NCBI RefSeq assembly: GCF_019802285.1
Contig: NZ_JAIEUJ010000001.1
Location: 868,001-932,000, forward strand
Source of the DNA: Novilysobacter antarcticus
GTDB taxonomy: Bacteria; Pseudomonadota; Gammaproteobacteria; Xanthomonadales; Xanthomonadaceae
Direction: 5' to 3'
DNA: 64,000 nt
Under the pieces are notes generated by a model. That model was not told where the DNA came from and did no database searches. It saw only the letters and a list, made by a program, of their open reading frames with translations. Numbering within the stretch: position 1 is the first letter of the stretch; each line of letters begins with the position of its first letter. The translations under genes were made by a program, and so were the position numbers. Shown one piece after another: positions 49,364 through 58,200 of the stretch.

Positions 49364-50586
49364 GCCTGCTCCCCGCCTTCGATGTCGGCCAGCACCTGGT
49401 CGAAGCAGGCGTGCAGCCGCTCAACGCGCGTGTCGGGCAAATCGGGTTCCTGGGCCAGCCGCTGGGCGAACACCTCGCGCGGTTGCAGCTCGTCGAGATG
49501 CTGGCCGTCCGCGGCATCGATCACCGCATTGACCGCGCTGCGCTTGCGGCGGATGCGCAGCACCTCCAGCGGCAGCCCTTCCACCAGCGCGGCGACCCGG
49601 CTCTGCAGGTCCGGCAGGTAGTCGTCGGTTTCCACCATGACCTCGACCCAGCCCAGCCCGCCTTCCGGCACTTCAGCGGCCACGGCCGCCAGTTGCCGCG
49701 GCAGGCTGGCCAGCGTTCCGGACACCCGTCCCAGCACGCGGAAGCGCGGCACCGGCAGCGGCGTCACCGCGTGCAGCTGCTCGCCCTGCAGTTCAACCAG
49801 CAGCACCTGCTTGTTCTGGCCGACCTCGTCGAAACTCAGTGGAATCGGCGAGCCGCTGTAGCGGATGTGATCCAGCCCGCCGACCTTCTGCGGCTGGTGG
49901 ATATGCCCCAGCGCGATGTAGGCGGCCGGCGGAAACGCGCTGGTGGGGAAGGCATTGAGCGACCCGACATAGATCTCGCGCACCGAATCGCTGGTACTGG
50001 CGCCCACAGTGGTGAGGTGGCCGCTGGCGACGATCGGCAGCGCCTCCCCGGCAGCCTCGCGCATGGCGACGGCGGCATCGTGGATGCGTGCATAGTGCGA
50101 GGCGATACCCGCCATCATTGCGCCGCGCTTGTCCTCGGCGCTCTGCCCGGCCTCGCTGCGTGATACATCGCGCGAGCGGATAAACGGCACCGCGCACAGG
50201 ATCATCCCGGGTCCGCCGTCACGACCGGGGATCCGGTACACGTGCTCTGCCGGCGACTGCATCAGCGTGGGCACCACCAGCGTGTCCAGCCGCGCCAGCA
50301 GGTCGCGCGACTCGGACAGCATCGCCGGCGAATCGTGGTTGCCGCCCAACACGATCAGCCGCGCGCCCGCGTCACGGATGCCGACGATGAAGCGGTTGTA
50401 CTGCTCGCGCGCATAGCTGGGCGGCATGCCGGTGTCGAACACGTCACCGGCCACCAGCACCGCATCGATTTGGTGCTCCTGCACCTGCGCGACCAACCAG
50501 TCGAGGAACGCCGCATGCTCGGCTTCGCGCGACTGGCCGAGGAAATTCTGGCCAAGATGGAGGTCGGAGGTGTGCAGCAGGCGCAT
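49360..50586 (-). CDS. sbcD: Nuclease SbcCD subunit D
   Basis: 408 residues (E. coli 400). Mre11-like Mn-dependent nuclease. Phosphoesterase motifs: MRLLHTSDLHLGQNFLGQSR (Asp, His), VLVAGDVFDTGMPPSYAREQ, LIVLGGNHDSPAMLSESRDL (Asn, His) and VASGHLTTVGASTSD, then YIALGHIHQPQKVG. ATG 50586 gives the canonical start; an open frame extends eight codons upstream. sbcC follows with a four-base overlap. Confidence 0.96.
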   Translation of the reverse strand: MRLLHTSDLHLGQNFLGQSREAEHAAFLDWLVAQVQEHQIDAVLVAGDVFDTGMPPSYAREQYNRFIVGIRDAGARLIVLGGNHDSPAMLSESRDLLARLDTLVVPTLMQSPAEHVYRIPGRDGGPGMILCAVPFIRSRDVSRSEAGQSAEDKRGAMMAGIASHYARIHDAAVAMREAAGEALPIVASGHLTTVGASTSDSVREIYVGSLNAFPTSAFPPAAYIALGHIHQPQKVGGLDHIRYSGSPIPLSFDEVGQNKQVLLVELQGEQLHAVTPLPVPRFRVLGRVSGTLASLPRQLAAVAAEVPEGGLGWVEVMVETDDYLPDLQSRVAALVEGLPLEVLRIRRKRSAVNAVIDAADGQHLDELQPREVFAQRLAQEPDLPDTRVERLHACFDQVLADIEGGEQA

Positions 50587-50798
50587 GCGTAACGGGTCCC
50601 GGAAAGACACGGACGCGTGGGCGCGTCCTTACTGTGGCGAAGACCGGCCAGTGTGCCCTGCCGGCCATCCCGACGGCCATTTCAACGCGAGCGCATCTCA
50701 CCGAATGCGACGGTGTCGCCCACGCGGCAACGGCTGCGGTTCACCCACACGTGACGGTTTTGCGGCAGGCTTTGCCCAGCACATGAGGAGGATGGGCG

Positions 50799-51362
50799 AT
50801 GAAGAAGTGGCTGCTGGCGGCAATCCTGATCGTGCTGGCTCTGGGCGGGTACGTCGCCGCCGGCCCCTACATCACCTACACCGCGATCCGCGATGCGGTG
50901 GAATCCAAGGACACCGCCAAGCTGTCGCGACAGGTCGATTTCCCGCAGTTGCGGACCAACCTGAAACTGCAGCTGGACGACTACATGGTGCGTCGCGCGG
51001 GCCCGGAGATGCAGTCCAGCCTGTTTGGGGTTTTTGCGGTCCGGGTGGCGAGCGGTGTGGCCGGCGCAGCGGTGGACACGATGATTACCCCGGTAGGGCT
51101 GGCGGCCATCCTGGAGGGACGTGCGGTGGTGCACCGTGTCGCGGGAGACACCGGATCGGATCCCTATCGGCCGGCTCCGCCCGTCAACCCGTTGCGCGAT
51201 CCCAGCTACCGGTTTGAATCGCCGTCGCGCTTCAGCGCCACCGTTCCCGGTGAGGACGGCGAGAAGATCACGCTGGTGCTGAGCCGTCAGGGCCTGCGAT
51301 GGAAACTCAGTGATATCCGGCTGTCCGATCCGGCCCGGGACGCGCTGGTACGGCGTCCCTGA
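50799..51362 (+). CDS. DUF2939 domain-containing membrane-anchored protein
   Basis: 187 residues. An N-terminal hydrophobic helix (KKWLLAAILIVLALGGYVAA, not followed by a clear cleavage site) precedes the DUF2939 domain: GPYITYTAIRDAVESKDTAK, then LSRQVDFPQLRTNLKLQLDD. Function unknown. GAGGAGG lies 9 bases before ATG 50799. The 212 bp between sbcD and this gene holds a small GGACGCG/CGCGTCC hairpin (50611-50628) and otherwise nothing recognised. It is convergent with the flavoprotein gene. Confidence 0.85.
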   Translation: MKKWLLAAILIVLALGGYVAAGPYITYTAIRDAVESKDTAKLSRQVDFPQLRTNLKLQLDDYMVRRAGPEMQSSLFGVFAVRVASGVAGAAVDTMITPVGLAAILEGRAVVHRVAGDTGSDPYRPAPPVNPLRDPSYRFESPSRFSATVPGEDGEKITLVLSRQGLRWKLSDIRLSDPARDALVRRP

Positions 51363-51376
51363 TTGCACTGTCGCGG

Positions 51377-51402
51377 GCAGGGCGCATCTGCACACGCCCT
51401 GC
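51377..51402. terminator. Shared hairpin between convergent genes
   Basis: GCAGGGCG / CGCCCTGC (8 bp arms, 10-base loop) in the 57 bp between the DUF2939 gene and the flavin monooxygenase. No T run, but the position fits a bidirectional terminator. Confidence 0.45.
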
Positions 51403-51419
51403 CCCGATAACAGCAGGCG

Positions 51420-52868
51420 CTAAGCGCTCTTGCGACGCTCGTCGACCGCCGGCTCGGCGTCGGCGACGCCTGCGACATCAGCGCGCGTCAGATTGTCCTT
51501 GCTCACCGCTTCCGCACTGTCGCGATCCTCGGCCAGGAAAGCCTCCAGCGAGTCGTCCATCGCCTCCATCCACGGTGTGTGGTGCGGCGGCGCGAGCGTT
51601 CCGGTCATCGTCGAGCGGTAGCTCTTGTTGCGATAGCCGAGGATGTCCTTCTGCTTGTCACGGATCCATTCCTTGAACAATACCCCCATGCCCTCGATGT
51701 CGAACTCCGGGTAGTCGGTCGGGCCAACCAGGTCGCGGATGTACTCGGCCTGGAAGTCGATATCGCCGAACGCATCCTGCACGGCCTCCTCCTTCTCGAC
51801 CCACTTCCGCGAGTCGGCGAGCATCTCGTCCCTGGAGGGAAGTGCGAGCTTGCCGAGGATCACGTCGCGGGCGTACCAGGCCTGCGCGTCGAACATGTTG
51901 AACGTGTAGTACTGGTCCTGCATGCCCAGGTAGATCAACTTGGGATTGTCGATCCAGAAGATGCCCTTGTAGAGGTCCTCCGGATACAGCCGGTTGTAGG
52001 TGCGAAGGGTCAGATCGTCCGGCAGGAACGGGAAGTAATGCTGGTAACCCGTGCACAGGATGATCGCGTCGACGTCGCGTGTGCTGCCATCGACAAAATG
52101 CGCGGTAGACCCTTCCACACGGGTCAGCAGCGGGTACTCGCGGAACTGGGGCGGCCAATCGTAACCCATCGGCGAGGTGCGGTAGCTGAAGGACACCGAC
52201 TTGGCACCGTACTTGTGGCACTGCGTACCGATGTCTTCTGCCGAATAGCTGCTGCCGACCAGCAACAGGTCCTTGTCGGCGAACTCGCAGGCATCGCGGA
52301 AATCATGGGCATGCAGGACACGGCCCGGGAACTGCTCCAGACCCTCGAAATACGGCGCATTCGGGGTCGAGAAGTGGCCGGTCGCCACGATCACGTAATC
52401 AAATTCCTCGGTGGAGAGCTCATCGGCCTTCAGGTCGCGCACGGTGACGGAGAACTTGCCGGTCTCCTCGGAGTACTCCACCCACTGCACTTCGCTGTGG
52501 AAGCGGATGCTCCGGCGCAGATCGATCTTCTCGACCCGGCCCATGATGTAGTCGCGCAACACCGCGCGCGGCGGATAGGACGCGATCGGCTTGCCGAAGT
52601 GCTCCTCGAAGCTGTAATCGGCAAACTCCAGGCACTCCTTGGGTCCGTTGGACCACAGGTAGCGGTACATGCTGCCGTGGACGGGCTCGCCGTAGGCGCC
52701 AACGCCGGTACGCCATGTGTAGTTCCACATGCCGCCCACATCACCCTGCTTTTCGTAGCAGACAATTTCGGGGATCTCGGCGCCCGCGTTGGCGGCTGCC
52801 TCGAAGGCGCGCAACTGTGCGAGGCCACTGGGGCCGGCGCCAAGGATCGCAATACGTTGTTTAGTCAA
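51420..52868 (-). CDS. tmm: Flavin-containing monooxygenase, trimethylamine monooxygenase-like
   Basis: 482 residues from TTG 52868, supported by AGGAG 6 bases upstream; no ATG fits. FAD motif [23 protein letters not shown] motif [16 protein letters not shown] motif [19 protein letters not shown] and [11 protein letters not shown] are all present. The stretch [20 protein letters not shown] and [20 protein letters not shown] is very close to the bacterial trimethylamine monooxygenases I recall (Methylophaga, Roseovarius), which oxidise trimethylamine to its N-oxide. TMAO demethylase genes are not nearby, so it may serve TMAO production as an osmolyte or oxidise another amine or sulfide. Confidence 0.85.
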   Translation of the reverse strand: MTKQRIAILGAGPSGLAQLRAFEAAANAGAEIPEIVCYEKQGDVGGMWNYTWRTGVGAYGEPVHGSMYRYLWSNGPKECLEFADYSFEEHFGKPIASYPPRAVLRDYIMGRVEKIDLRRSIRFHSEVQWVEYSEETGKFSVTVRDLKADELSTEEFDYVIVATGHFSTPNAPYFEGLEQFPGRVLHAHDFRDACEFADKDLLLVGSSYSAEDIGTQCHKYGAKSVSFSYRTSPMGYDWPPQFREYPLLTRVEGSTAHFVDGSTRDVDAIILCTGYQHYFPFLPDDLTLRTYNRLYPEDLYKGIFWIDNPKLIYLGMQDQYYTFNMFDAQAWYARDVILGKLALPSRDEMLADSRKWVEKEEAVQDAFGDIDFQAEYIRDLVGPTDYPEFDIEGMGVLFKEWIRDKQKDILGYRNKSYRSTMTGTLAPPHHTPWMEAMDDSLEAFLAEDRDSAEAVSKDNLTRADVAGVADAEPAVDERRKSA

Positions 52869-53097
52869 GGGAAACTCCTGTTGTCTGGCGGCGGGGAACA
52901 ACCGCGATGGGGCGCATGATTCAGGCGGCGGCGCACACGAAACACATGGATTCGTCGAAAGACGAACCGAAAGTCCGTAGTGGCCCTCTCCGGTCAAAAA
53001 CTCTGACCTGGACGCTCAGCCCGAAACAGCCAACGCAGGTGCGCCGCGTCCGCAGCCGATCGGCTTCATGCCTGAGACCCGGATCGCCCGCGAGGCG

Positions 53098-53122
53098 AAA
53101 AAGACGGGATCTCCTTCCCGTC
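53098..53122 (-). terminator. Intrinsic terminator between 5'-nucleotidase and monooxygenase
   Basis: Minus strand GACGGGA-AGGAGA-TCCCGTC then TTTTT. It is 171 bases after the nucleotidase stop and 230 bases before the monooxygenase start; either the end of the former or an attenuator of the latter. Confidence 0.75.
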
Positions 53123-53166
53123 ATTGCGGCGCAGAAACCGCAGAACCGCATGAAACGCGGTGAGAA

Positions 53167-53183
53167 TTGGTGCCTTACACCAA
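53167..53183. promoter_or_regulatory. Inverted repeat, candidate operator
   Basis: TTGGTG-CCTTA-CACCAA, perfect 6 bp arms with a 5-base spacer. It lies 45 bp upstream of the terminator and next to an AT-rich GTTAACA stretch that could hold a promoter. Candidate regulator site for the monooxygenase; no regulator gene is adjacent. Confidence 0.35.
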
Positions 53184-53292
53184 CGGCCTATGTTAACACA
53201 AGTGCAACACCCATGCCATTCCTGGGGTCAGAACACTCACCCATGGAGCTGGTCCGTGCTATGCAGTGCGGACCTCGTGCCATCGTCCCGGA

Positions 53293-54201
53293 TCAATCGG
53301 GATTGGCAACACCGTGGGGAACGTGGCCTGCGGTGACCAGACCGCGCGCAGATTCGATGTTGTGCTCGGAATCATCAAAAAAGATGTCCGCGCCAAAAGC
53401 CTCCAGAAACGGACCCTTGGCGCGGCCACCGAGAAACAGCGCCTCGTCCAGACGTATATCCCAATCGCGCAGGGTCCGGATCACCCGCTCGTGCGCCGGA
53501 ACGGAACGTGCCGTGACCAGGGCCGTGCGGATCGGGGCTTCCTGACCCATCGGAAATGCCTCCTGAAGACGGTGCAGCGCATCCAGGAATCCCCGGAAAG
53601 GTCCGCCTGACAGTGGCTCACCCGCACGATCGAGCTCGTGCTGGGAAAACGCCTCCAGGCCGCCCTCACGCGAGACGCGCTCGCTCTCGTCGCCGAAGAT
53701 CACCGCATCGCCATCAAAAGCGATCCGGAGCTGGTGCTGGCGCTCCGGCAATGCCTTGGCAGGCAGCAGCGTCGCCGCGGCAACACCGGCAGCCAACGCG
53801 TTGCGCACGTCCTGCGCATGGGTGGAGAGGAACAGGTCGGCGCCAAACGGCCGGATGTAGGGAAACGGCGGCGCGCCGTTGCTGAACGCCGCGCGGCGGA
53901 TCGACAGGCCGTGATGGGCGATCGAATTGAAGATGCGCAGCCCGGTGTCGGCGGAGTTGCGCGAGATCAGGATGACCTCGACCCGGGGCGCCTGCGGCGG
54001 TGAGTCCTCGTTGAGCGCAAGCAGTTTGCGCACCAGCGGAAACGCCACGCCGGGCTCAAGAATCTCATCCTCGCGGCTGAGCTGGTAGGCCGCGTAGGCA
54101 TCCAAACCCTCGCTGGTAAACAGCGAATGGCTGTCTTCGAGGTCGAACAGGGTGCGCGAGGAGATCGCGACGATCAACGGGTCAGCTTGGTTATCGGGCA
54201 T
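53293..54201 (-). CDS. Cytosolic-type 5'-nucleotidase
   Basis: 302 residues. It matches the NT5C1-like 5'-nucleotidase family, with DPLIVAISSRTLFDLEDSHS (nucleophile Asp region), VILISRNSADTGLRIFNSIA, HQLRIAFDGDAVIFGDESER and the C-terminal HAD-like AFGADIFFDDSEHNIESARG. It dephosphorylates nucleoside monophosphates such as AMP or IMP. ATG 54201 (MPDNQADPL) is chosen; the open frame extends 50 codons upstream over low-complexity basic sequence. It follows nadK on the same strand after 136 bp. Confidence 0.85.
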   Translation of the reverse strand: MPDNQADPLIVAISSRTLFDLEDSHSLFTSEGLDAYAAYQLSREDEILEPGVAFPLVRKLLALNEDSPPQAPRVEVILISRNSADTGLRIFNSIAHHGLSIRRAAFSNGAPPFPYIRPFGADLFLSTHAQDVRNALAAGVAAATLLPAKALPERQHQLRIAFDGDAVIFGDESERVSREGGLEAFSQHELDRAGEPLSGGPFRGFLDALHRLQEAFPMGQEAPIRTALVTARSVPAHERVIRTLRDWDIRLDEALFLGGRAKGPFLEAFGADIFFDDSEHNIESARGLVTAGHVPHGVANPD

Positions 54202-54337
54202 GCGGGTATTGTGCGCGATCGTCGTCGCAGGGGCTGCGAACGCCCACCCGGGTCGCTGGCGATCACAGTCGGATCCGGCGCCGCTCCGGCGAATCTGGCG
54301 GTCGCGCTGCGGGCTGGGTTTGCTGCGCGGCGCGCCG

Positions 54338-55111
54338 TCAGCCGCCGACAAACTGCTCGGTCAGCATGCGCTCTTCCAGGCTGTGCTCCGGATCGAACAA
54401 CAGGGTGACGGTGTGCTCGCTGGACTCGCGAATGGTCACCTGGACCACGTCGCGGACCTCGTGTGAGTCGGCGGTCGCGCTCACCGGGCGCTTGTAGGGA
54501 TCGAGCACGCGCAAGCGCACCTCCGTGTCCGCCTTGAGCACGGCGCCGCGCCAGCGCCGGGGACGGAATGCCGCGATCGGCGTCAGCGCGACCACGTGCG
54601 TGTCCAGCGGCAGGATCGGACCGCCGGCGGAGAAGTTGTAGGCGGTGCTGCCAGCGGGGGTGGCGACCAGCACGCCATCGCAGATCAGCTCGTCCAGGCG
54701 TCGCTGGCCATGCAGCTCGATCGACAGGTGTGCCGCCTGGCGGGTCTGCCGCAGCAGCGACACCTCGTTGTAGGCCAGCGACCGAACCCGTGCACCGGAG
54801 TCGGTCTCGGCCATCATCTCCAGGGGCCGCAGCACCGATGGCTTGGCCGCCTGAACGCGCTCGATCAGTTGATCCGTGCTGTAGTGGTTCATCAAAAAGC
54901 CAACAGTGCCCTGGCGCATGCCGTACACCGGCTTGCCCAGTTCGCCGAAGCGGTGCAGCGTCTGCAGCATGAAGCCGTCGCCACCCAGCGGGACCAGTAT
55001 GTCGGCCTCCGCAGGCGAGTGATCGCCATGCAACGCCACCAGCTCGCTGCGCGCTGCCTGCGCTTCTTCGGCAATGCTGGCGAGAAAAGCGAAACGCAGG
55101 GATGAGGTCAT
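54338..55111 (-). CDS. nadK: NAD kinase
   Basis: 257 residues. ATP-dependent phosphorylation of NAD to NADP. Motifs: [20 protein letters not shown] (GGDG), [20 protein letters not shown] (NE/D motif) and [23 protein letters not shown] 55111 (MTSSLRFAF) gives the family start; ATG 55129 is six codons upstream. It converges with nothing and lies between the GDH-180 terminator and the nucleotidase. NADP supply links it loosely with kmo and gdhA in this window. Confidence 0.94.
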   Translation of the reverse strand: MTSSLRFAFLASIAEEAQAARSELVALHGDHSPAEADILVPLGGDGFMLQTLHRFGELGKPVYGMRQGTVGFLMNHYSTDQLIERVQAAKPSVLRPLEMMAETDSGARVRSLAYNEVSLLRQTRQAAHLSIELHGQRRLDELICDGVLVATPAGSTAYNFSAGGPILPLDTHVVALTPIAAFRPRRWRGAVLKADTEVRLRVLDPYKRPVSATADSHEVRDVVQVTIRESSEHTVTLLFDPEHSLEERMLTEQFVGG

Positions 55112-55159
55112 TGGCGGCTCCGGATTCATTGCCCGCAGGATAGCGTGGCTGAGATGCGC

Positions 55160-55197
55160 AAAAAAAACCGGCGGGAGCCCGAGGACCCCCGCCGGCT
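55160..55197 (-). terminator. Intrinsic terminator of the NAD-GDH gene
   Basis: Minus strand CCGGCGGG / CCCGCCGG stem with a 12-base loop followed by eight T (A run 55160-55167), 17 bases after the stop at 55214. Confidence 0.92.
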
Positions 55198-55213
55198 TTC
55201 GTGGCCGCAGAAA

Positions 55214-58200
55214 TCAGGCGGCCGATTCTGCCAACTGCGCCAGGCGACGCACCGCGACCGACACGGTCGGGTAATCCAGGCTCTTCTGGCTCACCAGCTC
55301 GGCGAGCATTGACAGGGTGAAACGCAGGCCCTGGTCATCGCGTGCCAGCCAGGCTGCCACCTTCCCCGCCGCCGGCTTTTTGCCGCCGCCTGCGAGGATC
55401 TGCCCGACCAGCGCCCGCTGCTGGGTCGCGAGTTCGTCGCGCATCGCGCCACGGGCCAGCGCCTGCCAGCGTCCTTCCACCGGCAGGGCGTTGATCTGCT
55501 CGTGCAACCACGGCAGCTGGAACGCGGCGCCAAGCTCGAAGTACGCGCGCGATGCCTCGAGCGCCGACACCTTACGGGCGTTGGCGATCTCGATGATGTC
55601 GCAGGCGAATTCCAGCACCGGCAGCGCAGCCAGATGGGCCGCCAGCGCGGACGGCACGCCCTTGGCTTTCCACTCGGCCAGCTGGGCGTTGAACTTGTCG
55701 CGGCGAACCTGCGACATCGTCTCCGGCAGAGCCGCGTGGACTGCCTTGAAGCCGTCGCCGAAGCGCGCCATGCCCTTGGTGATCTCCGGCATCGGGCCCG
55801 GGCGCGACAACAGCCAGCGGGTGACCGAACGCAGCAGGGCCCAGATTGTCTGCAACGCGTCGATCTGCACCGACTCCAGCACCTTGCCGTCGAGCGCGTC
55901 GATCTGCGCCCACAGCGCGCGTGCATCGAGCGCCTCGCGGGCGATGGTGTAGGCCTCGGCGATCTCGCCCGGGCTGCGGCCGGTGTCCTCCTGCATCCGC
56001 AGGGTGAACGTGGCCCCCATCCGATTGACCATCGAGTTGGTGATGGCGGTGGCGATGATCTCGCGCTTCAGGCGGTGGCCTTCCATCGCCTTGGCGTACT
56101 TGGCCTGCAGCGGTTTGGGGAAGTAGCGCACCAGCTCCTTGGACAGGTACGGGTCCTCCGGCACGTCCGAATCCACCAGCTGCTGGAACAGCACCAGCTT
56201 GCTGTAGGACAGCAGCACCGCCAGCTCCGGCCGGGTCAGGCCCAGACCGCGAGCCTTGCGCTCGGCGAACTCCGCATCCGAGGGCAGGTACTCGATCTGG
56301 CGATCCAGCAGGCCCTGCGACTCCAGGGTCTGGATAAAGTGCTGCTTGGAGCCCAGACGCGGCGCGCTCATGCGCTCCATCAGGCTGATCGCCTGGTTCT
56401 GCCGGTAGTTGTCCACCAGCACCAGTCCGGCCAGCTCGTCGGTCATCTCGGCCAGCAGCTTGTTGCGCGCCGGCAGGGTGAGCTTCTTCAGCTTGACCTG
56501 CTCGTTGAGCAGGATCTTGATGTTGACCTCGCGGTCGGAGGTGCCCACACCGGCGGAGTTGTCGATGAAGTCGGCATTAAGCAACGCACCTGCCTGGGCG
56601 GCCTCGATCCGGCCCAGCTGGGTCATGCCCAGGTTGCCGCCCTCGCCGATTACCTTGCAACGCACGTCACGGCCGTCGATACGCAGACCGTTGTTGCCGC
56701 GGTCGCCCACGTCGGCATGACTCTCGGAGCTGGCCTTGATGTAGGTGCCGATGCCACCGTTCCAGAGCAGGTCGACCGGCGCCTTCAGGATCGCGCTCAT
56801 CAGCTCATTGGGGCTCATCGCGTCGATCGACTCGTCGATGCCGAGCACGGCCTTGACCTGCGGCGTCAGTTCGATGGACTTGGCGCTGCGCGGGAACACA
56901 CCGCCGCCCTTGCTGATCAGCTCCGGCTTGTAGTCCTGCCAGCTGGAACCGGCCAGCTTGAACAGACGCTGGCGCTCCTTGAAGGACGTTGCCGCCACGG
57001 GCGCCGGATCCAGGAAGATATCGCGGTGGTCGAACGCGGCGACCAGGCGGATGTGCTTGGACAGCAACATGCCGTTGCCGAACACGTCGCCGGACATGTC
57101 GCCGATTCCGACCGCGGTGAAGTCTTCCTTCTGGGTGTTCACGCCCAGGGCGCGGAAGTGGCGCTTGACCGACTCCCACGCGCCGCGCGCGGTGATGCCC
57201 ATGCCCTTGTGGTCGTAACCGACCGAACCGCCGGACGCGAACGCATCGCCCATCCAGAAGTTGTGGTCGGCGGAGATCGCGTTGGCGATGTCGGAGAAGC
57301 GCGCGGTGCCCTTGTCGGCAGCGACCACCATGTAGGCGTCATCGCCGTCGTGGCGAACAACGTTGTCGGGGTGCACGACCTTGCCGTCCACCAAGTTGTC
57401 GGTGATATCGAGCAGACCGTTGATGAACATCTGGTAGCAGGCGACGCCCTCGGCCTGCAGCGCGGCGCGATCAGACGGCGGACGCTTGACGATGAAGCCA
57501 CCCTTGGCGCCGACCGGCACGATGATCGTGTTCTTGACCATTTGCGCCTTGACCAGGCCGAGCACCTCGGTGCGGAAATCCTCGCGCCGGTCCGACCAGC
57601 GCAGGCCGCCGCGGGCCACTGGCCCGAAGCGCAGGTGGATGCCTTCCACGCGCGGCCCGTAGACGAAGATCTCCCGGTACGGACGCGGCTTGGGCAGGTC
57701 TGGCACCAAGGCGGAATCGAACTTGTAGGCGACGTAGCCGCATTCTGCTCCGCCCACGCCACACTGGTAGTAGCTGGTGCGCAGGGTCGCCTCGATGACC
57801 TCCATGAAGCTGCGCAGGATGCGGTCCTCGTCGAGGCTGGAGACGCGGTCCAACAGGGTCTTCAACGCGGTCGACGCTGCTTCGGTCTGGGCCTCGCGCT
57901 TCCCGCCACGGGCTGCGACCACCGGCGCCAGCGCCGCCAGCACTGTTTCATCACCGCCGCTCAAGCGCTCGAGCTGCTGCTGCAGCAGCTCCATGCCGGC
58001 CTTGATGTCCGCTTTGTCCTCGTTGCCGGTACTGGGATCGAAGCGCGCTTCGAACAGCTCCACCAGCAGCCGGGCCAGGACCGGGTAACGCGCAAACGTC
58101 TCCTCGACGTAGCTCTGCGAGAACGGCACGCCGACCTGGAGCAGGAACTTGGCGTAGGCGCGCAACATCGCAACCTGACGCCAGGTCAGCCCCGCGGCGA

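Larger units (their letters stand above)
52869..53292 (-). other. 424 bp gene-free region upstream of the monooxygenase
   Basis: No credible gene on either strand. On the minus strand it contains, in transcription order: a 17 bp inverted repeat (53183-53167), an intrinsic terminator (53122-53098), a GGTCA/TGACC hairpin (53008-52992) and a TTCGTC-TTTC-GACGAA hairpin (52966-52951), ending at the monooxygenase TTG. This could be the end of the nucleotidase transcript plus a long monooxygenase leader. Known riboswitch signatures were not recognised. Confidence 0.6.

Noticed and set aside
47522-49621. 699-codon open frame antisense to sbcC/sbcD
   Set aside because: Mirror of coiled-coil codons; no signal, domain or ribosome binding site.
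52869-53160. Glycine riboswitch-like bases (CTCAGG, GGTCAGAG) upstream of the monooxygenase
   Set aside because: The conserved GCCGAAGG core and the tandem aptamer layout are absent.
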